From the NCBI GenBank assembly GCA_030452775.1, contig JAKDLQ010000142.1, positions 1 to 6,038 of the forward strand: DNA of 6,038 nt. The letters run 5' to 3'. Of this stretch, positions 1 through 5,494 are shown piece after piece. Made by a program: the position numbers and the translations under genes. Within the stretch, counting starts at the first letter, position 1. The number at the start of each line of letters is the position of its first letter. Origin of the DNA: Micrococcales bacterium. GTDB lineage: Bacteria; Actinomycetota; Actinomycetes; Actinomycetales; Dermatophilaceae. The notes under the pieces are model-generated. The model did not search any database, was not told the origin of the DNA, and saw only the letters and a list, made by a program, of their open reading frames with translations.

Positions 1-1
1 G

Positions 2-24
2 GTGGGCTGGGTCAGTGGGCTGGG
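2..24 (+). repeat. 10-bp direct repeat GTGGGCTGGG, two copies
   Basis: GTGGGCTGGG occurs at 2-11 and again at 15-24, separated by TCA. The copies are exact. They lie upstream of the putative -10 element and touch the window edge, so more copies could exist to the left. They may be a regulator binding site, the end of a larger repeat or a chance G-rich stretch. In one frame a TGA at 41-43 could also end an upstream gene, which cannot be judged from so few bases. Confidence 0.5.
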
Positions 25-40
25 GCGCGGGTTCGAGGGG
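4..40 (+). other. Potential G-quadruplex-forming run in the asparagine synthetase upstream region
   Basis: Four G-runs of three or more with loops of 2, 5 and 2 bases occur at 4-25, satisfying the usual G3+N1-7 quadruplex rule on the coding strand. Two further runs, GGG 29-31 and GGGG 37-40, extend it. Formation in the cell is inference, and G-runs are less surprising in a high-GC genome. Confidence 0.4.
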
Positions 41-70
41 TGACGAGTTCGGCGGCCGGCATACGGCCGT

Positions 71-76
71 TACTGT
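71..76 (+). promoter_or_regulatory. Putative -10 element (TACTGT) for a leaderless asparagine synthetase transcript
   Basis: TACTGT fits the actinobacterial TANNNT -10 pattern. Exactly seven bases separate it from ATG 84, so transcription would start on or one base before the A of the start codon. No purine-rich Shine-Dalgarno site precedes ATG 84, which agrees with leaderless translation, a common mode in actinobacteria. I see no good -35 hexamer at the usual spacing. Confidence 0.45.
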
Positions 77-83
77 TGGGCCC

Positions 84-2753
84 ATGTGTGGAATCGCGGG
101 GTACTACGGCCTTGAGGCGGACGAGGCGCTGCTGCGCCGGATGAACGACTGCCAGGCGCACCGTGGCCCCGACGGCGAGGGGACCTTCACCGACGGGCCG
201 GCCGGCCTCGCGCACCGGCGCCTGTCGATCATCGACGTCGCGCACGGCCAGCAGCCGATGACGACCCGCGACGGGCGCTACACGATCGCCTACAACGGTG
301 AGGTCTACAACTACCTCGACCTGCGCGCGGAGCTCGAGGCGCTCGGGCGCGCGTTCGAGACCGACAGCGACACCGAGGTCGTGCTCGAGGCGTTCGCGCA
401 GTGGGGGGCCGAGGCGTTCGACCGCTTCAACGGGATGTTCGGGCTCGCGATCTGGGACGCGCACGAGCGCTCGCTGACGCTCGCCCGCGATCACTTCGGG
501 ATCAAGCCGGTGTACGTATGCCGCTGTGCCGAGGCCGGGGCGGACGGCGCGGATGCGTGGCTGTTCGCCTCCGAGATCAAGGCGATCCTCGCCTCGGGAC
601 GCTACGAGAAGCGGCCCAACGATCGCACCATCTACAGATACCTGCGCTTTCGGATCCACGAGGACGGACGCGAGACCTTCTTCGACGGCATCGAGCGCCT
701 CGAGCCCGGCGAGATGATGACGATCTCCGAGTCCGGGATGCAGCGGCGCTTCTTCACCCGCCTGCGCGAGGAGCTCGCCGAGCTCGCGCTCGAGCAGTGG
801 CCCTATGACGACGCGGCGGCCGCGGAGTACCAGGCGCGGCTCATCGAGGCGGTGCGGCTGCGCCTGCAGTCCGAGGTGCCGGTCGGCACGTCGCTGTCGG
901 GCGGGCTCGACAGCTCGGCCGTCGCCGTCATCATCAACCGTCTCATCGACGAGGGCGACCGGACGACCGAGTCCGTCGGAGCGCAACAGAACACCTTCAG
1001 CGCCATCTTCCCTGGGTCGATCAACGACGAGGAGCGCTACGTCGACGACGTCCTCGACATCTGCCGCGGTCACGTGACCGGGCACAAGATCACGCCGACG
1101 CCGACGCAGTTCAAGGAGGACCTGCGCGACTTCGTCCGTACGCAGGAGGAGCCGCTCATCTCCAGCGGGCCCTACGCGCAGTACCAGGTGATGCGTGCGG
1201 CGAGCAACCACGTGACCGTGCTGCTCGACGGGCAGGGCGCCGATGAGATGATGGCCGGCTACATCCCCTACTACTTCGTCTACCTCAGGCAGTTGCGGGC
1301 CGAGGGCGCGATCAAGGCGGCCGCCGAGCTGCGCAAGTCGCTCGACGTCCTCTACCGGCTCGGTCGCTTCAAGCTCAAGGACAAGCTGCGCGGTCGCAAG
1401 GAGATCCCGACGACCCGGCTTCTCGGCGCGGACTTCGCTGCGCAGCACGAGGACGAGCGCTACGCGGTCGAGGGGCGCAACCTCAAGAAGCGGCTCATCG
1501 AGGATCTCTTCGTCGGGTCGCTGCCCTCGCTGCTGCGCTACGAGGACAAGAACACCATGCGCTTCTCGCTCGAGGGACGGGTCCCGTTCCTCGACAAGGA
1601 GGTCGTCAAGTTCGTCTTCTCCTTGAGTGATGAGGCGATCATCAAGGACGGCTGGAACAAGCGCATCCTGCGGGACGCGACCCGCGATCTGCTCCCGGAC
1701 TCGATCACCCGGCGCCGCAACAAGATCGGATTCACGACCCCGCAGGGCGAGTGGTTCATGCGCCTGAAGAACCACTTCTACGGGATCTTCCTGTCCGAGA
1801 GCTTCGCGAACCGGCCCTATTTCGAGCAGACCGAGGTGCTGCACGCCTTCGAGGGCTGGATCAAGGGCACCAACGCCGTCGACTCGATGACCTTCTGGCG
1901 GTTGCTCAACCTCGAGCTGTGGCTGCAGGAGTTCTTCGACGACACGCCTACGGAACACGAGGCACCGCGCATCAAGACGGACTTCGAGCCCAACGCCCGC
2001 AAGGTGCTCGACCTCATACTGGACGACGGGCTGCGCGTCCGGCGCTATCCGCTGCGGACCGATCTCTACGACCGGGGCGATGATCTCGAGGCCAAGACCC
2101 TCGGCTACATCGACCGCTTCTTCGCCGGGTTGCCGTCGGCCGGGCCGGAGCACGAAGCCGCCACCACGGGGACCTGGTACTTCTTCATCTCCGAGAAGAT
2201 CGTGGCCATCACCCAGGGCCGCAGCTCCTTCATCTGGGACATCAAGGTCTCCCGCCCGGCGCGGCTCCTGTCCCGCTATGTGACCAAGACCCCGACCGGC
2301 ATCGGACTCGGCTCGCCGTTCACGATGCAGCTCGCGATCGAGGAGGCCGGCCTGCCCCGGGTGCTCTATGCCGCGGCAGGCGGCTTCGCCGGCAAGCTCG
2401 TCGGCAAGCGGGGCCTCTTCTACGAGCTCGTCGGTGGGGACATCCGTGCCATCGACGGCCCCACGGAGTACTCCGTCTACCCGGCCAACGTGTCGGCCAA
2501 GCTTGCGCCCAAGGACCCCGGCGAGGTCGCGGAGCGCCTCTCTGCGGCGATCCGCGCACGTGTGCCCGAGACGTACCGCGCCACCTTCGGCGGGACCGTC
2601 GTCATGGACGCCAACGACATCGGCCGCAACGTCCTCGGCCAGGATGCCGCGGGTCCCAAGGAGCGCTACGAGGCGATGTTCGCCGACAACCCGCTCGGGC
2701 AGGGCTCCGAGCAGACACCGCTGGCGGTTGTTTTCGAGGTGCCCTCGGCCTGA
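84..2753 (+). CDS. asnB: Asparagine synthetase (glutamine-hydrolysing) fused to a C-terminal F420-0:gamma-glutamyl-ligase-like domain
   Basis: Protein of 889 residues. The start is fixed by the class II glutamine amidotransferase rule that Cys2 is the nucleophile (MCGIAG); an upstream in-frame GTG at 15 would bury it. Residues 1-200: amidotransferase domain, with R46, N71-G72-E73 and D96 matching glutamine-binding residues. Residues 230-620: ATP-dependent synthetase domain, with pyrophosphate loop SGGLDSS (272-278) and DGQGADE (382-388). These domains normally convert aspartate, ATP and glutamine to asparagine in the cytosol. After a linker at about 620-645, residues 646-889 resemble the CofE/FbiB F420 gamma-glutamyl ligase fold: YPLRTD, GDD (665-667), SEKIVAITQGR (703-713), GIGLGSP (739-745), GKRGLFY (774-780) and DANDIG (842-847). 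Ordinary AsnB proteins stop near 550-650 residues. The frame crosses the junction without a break, and I see no Shine-Dalgarno site before a possible internal GTG at 2004. The synthetase call is firm; the ligase-like call rests on motifs remembered from the family, and its substrate is unknown. Confidence 0.9.
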   Translation: MCGIAGYYGLEADEALLRRMNDCQAHRGPDGEGTFTDGPAGLAHRRLSIIDVAHGQQPMTTRDGRYTIAYNGEVYNYLDLRAELEALGRAFETDSDTEVVLEAFAQWGAEAFDRFNGMFGLAIWDAHERSLTLARDHFGIKPVYVCRCAEAGADGADAWLFASEIKAILASGRYEKRPNDRTIYRYLRFRIHEDGRETFFDGIERLEPGEMMTISESGMQRRFFTRLREELAELALEQWPYDDAAAAEYQARLIEAVRLRLQSEVPVGTSLSGGLDSSAVAVIINRLIDEGDRTTESVGAQQNTFSAIFPGSINDEERYVDDVLDICRGHVTGHKITPTPTQFKEDLRDFVRTQEEPLISSGPYAQYQVMRAASNHVTVLLDGQGADEMMAGYIPYYFVYLRQLRAEGAIKAAAELRKSLDVLYRLGRFKLKDKLRGRKEIPTTRLLGADFAAQHEDERYAVEGRNLKKRLIEDLFVGSLPSLLRYEDKNTMRFSLEGRVPFLDKEVVKFVFSLSDEAIIKDGWNKRILRDATRDLLPDSITRRRNKIGFTTPQGEWFMRLKNHFYGIFLSESFANRPYFEQTEVLHAFEGWIKGTNAVDSMTFWRLLNLELWLQEFFDDTPTEHEAPRIKTDFEPNARKVLDLILDDGLRVRRYPLRTDLYDRGDDLEAKTLGYIDRFFAGLPSAGPEHEAATTGTWYFFISEKIVAITQGRSSFIWDIKVSRPARLLSRYVTKTPTGIGLGSPFTMQLAIEEAGLPRVLYAAAGGFAGKLVGKRGLFYELVGGDIRAIDGPTEYSVYPANVSAKLAPKDPGEVAERLSAAIRARVPETYRATFGGTVVMDANDIGRNVLGQDAAGPKERYEAMFADNPLGQGSEQTPLAVVFEVPSA

Positions 2754-2773
2754 GTTCGGGACCGGCAGCAGCG

Positions 2774-2801
2774 CGCCGGGCACGGGCACCGCGAGCCGGC
2801 G
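2774..2801 (+). terminator. Weak hairpin between the asparagine synthetase and rtcB genes
   Basis: CGCCGG (2774-2779) pairs perfectly with CCGGCG (2796-2801) around a 16-base loop. There is no T-tract, so it is at best an attenuating or processing structure. In such GC-rich sequence it may be chance. Confidence 0.15.
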
Positions 2802-2826
2802 TTGTGGTACCTGCCATGGTGACCCC

Positions 2827-4002
2827 ATGCGGAAGATCAACGAGAAGCTGTATTCCTGGGCCTCGATCATCGATGAGAAGGCCCTTGACCAAGCCGAGGT
2901 CACCGCGACGATGCCGTTCATCGACCCGCACGTCGCGCTGATGCCGGATGCGCATCCGGGCATGGGCGCGACGGTCGGTTCGGTCATTCCCACCGTGGGG
3001 GCGGTGATGCCCGCTGCCGTGGGGGTGGACATCGGCTGCGGCATGGTGGCGGTGCGCACTCAGTTCACCGAGGAACAGCTGCGTTCACAGCGCCGTTCGC
3101 TTGCCTTCCTGCGTGAGCAGATCGAGCGCGCTGTTCCGTTGAGCCCCGGCAGGTACAACCGTAAGGTGTGGGGCGGCGCGCCGGCCTTCATCGCCCAACT
3201 GGAGGAGCTGGCGGGCCAGGAGAGCGTCGCGCCGGAGGACTTCGCCAAGAACTGGCGCCTGCAGCTCGGCTCCCTCGGAGGTGGCAACCACTTCATCGAG
3301 GTCACCGCGGACGAGCAGGGCACCGTGTGGACCTTCCTGCACTCGGGCAGCAGGGGAGTGGGCAACCGGATCGCCCGCCGCTTCATCGGCGCCGCCCAGA
3401 AGCTGGCGCAGCAGAAGTCGCGCGAGCTGCCCGATCGCGACCTGGCCTACCTCACCGATGCCGACCCGCAGTACGCGGAGTACCTGTCCCACCTGCACTG
3501 GGCCCAGGAGTTCGCTCGGCTCAACCGCGAGCTGATGATGGATCGGGTCGTCGACCAGGTCGGCCGCTTCATGGGGCAGGAGGTGGAGCGGCTCGAGGAA
3601 GTCAACTGCCACCACAACTACACCGAGATCGAGGAGCACTTCGGCCAGGACGTGCTCGTCTCGCGCAAGGGCGCCATCGCCGCACACGTCGGCGTGCGCG
3701 GGCTCATTCCCGGCTCGATGGGTGCCGCTTCCTACGTCGTCACGGGCAAGGGCAACGAGATGTCGCTGTGCTCGGCGCCCCACGGGGCAGGCCGGGAGTA
3801 CTCGCGCACCGAGGCACGCAAGACCTTCACCCAGGAGGACCTGCGACGCCGTATGGAAGGCATCGAGTACCGCGACCTGGCGGCGTTCATCGACGAGATC
3901 CCCGACGCCTACAAGGACATCGACGTCGTGATGGCCGACGCCGCCGACCTCGTGTCGGTGGACCACGTCCTGCATCAGCTCGTCAACGTCAAGGGCCAGT
4001 AG
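2827..4002 (+). CDS. rtcB: RtcB family RNA ligase (RNA-splicing / RNA-repair ligase)
   Basis: Protein of 391 residues, close to the usual bacterial length (about 390-410). RtcB joins RNA 2',3'-cyclic phosphate or 3'-phosphate ends to 5'-OH ends in the cytosol, using GTP and Mn2+ through a histidine-guanylate intermediate. All signatures are present: DAHPG (41-45), DIGCGM (68-73, metal ligands D68 and C71), GGGNHF (151-156), HSGSRG (172-177), CHHNYTE (261-267), SRKGAI (279-284), PGSMG (295-299) and APHGAGR (317-323), where H319 is the expected guanylated histidine. I chose ATG 2827 because the family starts just before this point; the open frame continues upstream to 2368 only as a shadow of the previous gene. 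A weak GGTGA lies four bases upstream of the start. It sits 73 bases after the asparagine synthetase gene on the same strand, so it may be co-transcribed. No archease (its usual cofactor) or RtcR regulator gene is visible in the window. Intact and probably active. Confidence 0.95.
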   Translation: MRKINEKLYSWASIIDEKALDQAEVTATMPFIDPHVALMPDAHPGMGATVGSVIPTVGAVMPAAVGVDIGCGMVAVRTQFTEEQLRSQRRSLAFLREQIERAVPLSPGRYNRKVWGGAPAFIAQLEELAGQESVAPEDFAKNWRLQLGSLGGGNHFIEVTADEQGTVWTFLHSGSRGVGNRIARRFIGAAQKLAQQKSRELPDRDLAYLTDADPQYAEYLSHLHWAQEFARLNRELMMDRVVDQVGRFMGQEVERLEEVNCHHNYTEIEEHFGQDVLVSRKGAIAAHVGVRGLIPGSMGAASYVVTGKGNEMSLCSAPHGAGREYSRTEARKTFTQEDLRRRMEGIEYRDLAAFIDEIPDAYKDIDVVMADAADLVSVDHVLHQLVNVKGQ

Positions 4003-4024
4003 CCCATCACGGGTGGCGTCGCCA
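4002..4024. terminator. Candidate bidirectional terminator between convergent rtcB and hemerythrin-like genes
   Basis: The 23-base gap between the two stop codons holds TGGCGTCGCCA (4014-4024), a short inverted repeat (four-base stem, three-base loop). A competing CCC/GGG pairing lies just before it. The position is right for two converging genes, but the stems are short and there is no T-run. Confidence 0.2.
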
Positions 4025-4025
4025 G

Positions 4026-4535
4026 TCAGCGGGTAGCGCGCTCGCAGACCCAGCCTTCGGGCATCTGCCCGGCTTCGATGAAGGCGTGCAGTTCCGCCGT
4101 GGCCTGCGGCGTGAGGACCGGGTCTGCCTGTGAGTAGAGGATCGGCTCCTCCTTCGAGTTGTGACGCTCGAGCATCACGAGAAGGTCCTGGCATGCCGCC
4201 ACGGGGTCACCTATGGCGTCATCTCTGGTGTCCCCATCGAGGAGCACCTCGATCGCCGCCATCGCGTCCCACAGCGCGCCGTGCTCGCGGAGCATCACCA
4301 GGATCGGCATCATCAGGCCCGCTTGACGCAGGGGAGGGAAGAGGAACTGCTCCTCGAGGTAGACGTGGCGGCGCAGCGCAACCATGGCCGGGTGCAGCGA
4401 CTCGGTCGCCGGAGCCCCCGCCGTGAACTCCCCGATCCCGCGGTCGATCTCGCGATGCTCGCGTTCCAGGGCGCTCGCCAGTGTCCCATCCCGCAGGTCT
4501 TCGTCGCCGGCCGAGCCAGCAGTCCTGTCCGTCAT
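4026..4535 (-). CDS. Hemerythrin-like HHE cation-binding domain protein
   Basis: Protein of 169 residues, all-helical in appearance, with no signal peptide or membrane segment. The spacing of histidines and acidic residues fits the hemerythrin/HHE four-helix bundle that holds a non-haem di-iron centre: H27 (REHREID), H57 with E61 (HVYLEE), H85 (REHGALW) and H125 with E129 (RHNSKEEPIL). Members of this family bind O2 or NO, sense redox state or help repair iron-sulfur clusters; the sequence does not say which applies here. The short C-terminal tail carries PEGWVCE with a single Cys164 outside the core. The ATG at 4535 is preceded by a strong GGAGG site with four-base spacing, which makes the start reliable. 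The gene converges on rtcB with a 23-base gap and lies downstream of the de-N-acetylase gene on the same strand, 101 bases away, where a weak promoter of its own is possible. Confidence 0.88.
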   Translation of the reverse strand: MTDRTAGSAGDEDLRDGTLASALEREHREIDRGIGEFTAGAPATESLHPAMVALRRHVYLEEQFLFPPLRQAGLMMPILVMLREHGALWDAMAAIEVLLDGDTRDDAIGDPVAACQDLLVMLERHNSKEEPILYSQADPVLTPQATAELHAFIEAGQMPEGWVCERATR

Positions 4536-4539
4536 CCGT

Positions 4540-4544
4540 CCTCC
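4540..4544 (-). promoter_or_regulatory. Ribosome binding site GGAGG of the hemerythrin-like gene
   Basis: On the minus strand GGAGG is followed by ACGG and then the ATG at 4535. It is the strongest Shine-Dalgarno match in the window and it decides the start of this gene. Confidence 0.8.
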
Positions 4545-4565
4545 AGACGTTCATCGGTCCCGATC

Positions 4566-4596
4566 AGTATCACCCGCCGTGCCCGGCCGGTACCAA
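4566..4596 (-). promoter_or_regulatory. Possible promoter of the hemerythrin-like gene
   Basis: On the minus strand TTGGTA (4591-4596) could serve as -35 and GATACT (4566-4571) as -10, with a 19-base spacer. Each matches the consensus at four of six bases and the spacer is long. The predicted leader of about 24 bases would contain the GGAGG site. Confidence 0.25.
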
Positions 4597-4617
4597 GCCT
4601 TCGATAGCCGGCAGCGG

Positions 4618-4630
4618 TCCGGGACCCGGA
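4618..4630 (-). terminator. Short hairpin just after the de-N-acetylase stop codon
   Basis: The inverted repeat TCCGG/CCGGA with a three-base loop begins seven bases after the stop codon on the minus strand. It has no T-tract and only a five-base stem, so it is a weak terminator candidate. Confidence 0.18.
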
Positions 4631-4636
4631 TCGTGG

Positions 4637-5458
4637 TCACGCCAACCCCTCGAAGACGTCGGTCCGTATGCCGCCGGGCCGGCTCACGCTGGGATCGACG
4701 TACCACTCGTGGCCGAAGACGAGGTCGTAGAGCGGGCGGGGGATCCGCAGCAGCGCCGAGAGGGTGCGGTCTGCGCCGGCATCCGCGCTCGCCTGTGAGG
4801 CGTGCGCTCGCATCGAGGCGCGCTTCGCGCCGATGTGCCGCAGGACGTTGATCCGGTGGGTGATCTCCCGCCGGGCCGAGAAGGCCCGGTCGAACGAGCC
4901 GCGGTCGAACTCGGGCGGGAAGCGGTAGACCTTGGCGGCCAGGTCGATGGCCCGGCAGATCGCGTCGCGCGGGATCGTCGCCTCGAGCAGTCGCGGCGTG
5001 CCGGCGAGCTCGGCGGCGCGGCGCGCGACGTGGTGGATCGCGACGTGGTCGCGGTGGCCGTAGCCGCCCTTGGCGTCATAGCCGAGCAGGACATCGACGC
5101 GCTCCGCCTCGAGGATCGCCGCGACCTGCCCGGCGACCTGCTCGGTGTCGGCGCGGACGAGGCGGGTCTGCCCGGGCGGGTCGGGCGCCAGATCCGGGCC
5201 GAGGCCGCTGTCGGCGTAGCCGAGCTGCTCGACACGGGCGACCCCCAGGGCCTTGGCGCTACGGTGCAGCTCGGCGAGGCGCCGGGTCCCGAGCGCCCCG
5301 TCGGCGACGAACTGCGTGGCGGCAAGGCCGAGCGCGCCGTCGGTCGCGACGACAAGGACGACCCGATGCCCGGCGGCAGCAGCACGCGCCATCGTCCCGG
5401 ACGTGAGGAGAGCCTCGTCGTCGGGATGAGCATGGAGGGCGAGCAGCGTGTGCGGCAT
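4637..5458 (-). CDS. PIG-L / LmbE family zinc-dependent de-N-acetylase
   Basis: Protein of 273 residues. The family (which includes MshB and Mca of mycothiol metabolism and GlcNAc-PI deacetylases) removes N-acetyl groups from amino-sugar conjugates using a single zinc. The N-terminal strand is followed by AHPDDE (residues 10-15), giving zinc ligands H11 and D14 and catalytic acid/base D13. The second conserved site is GYGHRDH (132-138), where H138 is the expected third zinc ligand. The C-terminal region has GHEWYVDP, a pattern common in stand-alone PIG-L proteins. I chose ATG 5458 (MPHTLLALHAHPDDE) because the family starts a few residues before the first strand. ATG 5479, adding seven residues, is the alternative; the open frame up to 5863 lies opposite the glycosyltransferase gene and is not expected to be coding. 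It diverges from that gene across only 36 bases. I do not name it mshB or mca, because the motifs alone do not decide substrate. Confidence 0.92.
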   Translation of the reverse strand: MPHTLLALHAHPDDEALLTSGTMARAAAAGHRVVLVVATDGALGLAATQFVADGALGTRRLAELHRSAKALGVARVEQLGYADSGLGPDLAPDPPGQTRLVRADTEQVAGQVAAILEAERVDVLLGYDAKGGYGHRDHVAIHHVARRAAELAGTPRLLEATIPRDAICRAIDLAAKVYRFPPEFDRGSFDRAFSARREITHRINVLRHIGAKRASMRAHASQASADAGADRTLSALLRIPRPLYDLVFGHEWYVDPSVSRPGGIRTDVFEGLA

Positions 5459-5494
5459 ACGGCACCCATCCTCTCCCATGACAGAGTGGCCCTC
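5459..5494. promoter_or_regulatory. 36-base divergent intergenic region between the de-N-acetylase and glycosyltransferase genes
   Basis: Both translation starts face away from this gap. It holds GGAGAGG on the minus strand (5470-5476, 11 bases before ATG 5458) and AGAGTGG on the plus strand (5483-5489, five bases before GTG 5495). There is no room for two separate promoters, so at least one promoter must lie inside the opposite gene's coding start, or the two must overlap. I cannot pick convincing -10/-35 pairs. Confidence 0.5.

Noticed and set aside
29..45. GGTTCGA stretch resembling a tRNA T-loop
   Set aside because: The flanking bases cannot form the five-base T-stem, and no acceptor or anticodon arm is present.
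2368..2826. Upstream extension of the rtcB frame into the previous gene
   Set aside because: The translation is low-complexity Ser/Arg/Pro in an alternate frame of the ligase-like domain. RtcB proteins start near MRKINEK at 2827.
12..3059. Very long (1015-codon) open frame on the minus strand opposite the asparagine synthetase fusion gene
   Set aside because: Its codons are exactly in register with the real gene, so it would need TTA, CTA or TCA codons on the plus strand to gain stops. Such codons are rare in this high-GC gene. The translation is Arg/Val/Glu/Leu-rich with no family motif, and the plus-strand protein is unmistakable.
4817..4831. Perfect hairpin GGCGCG-CTT-CGCGCC
   Set aside because: It lies in the middle of the de-N-acetylase coding sequence and is explained by coding of Gly-Ala-Lys-Arg-Ala in GC-rich codons; there is no T-tract or gene boundary.
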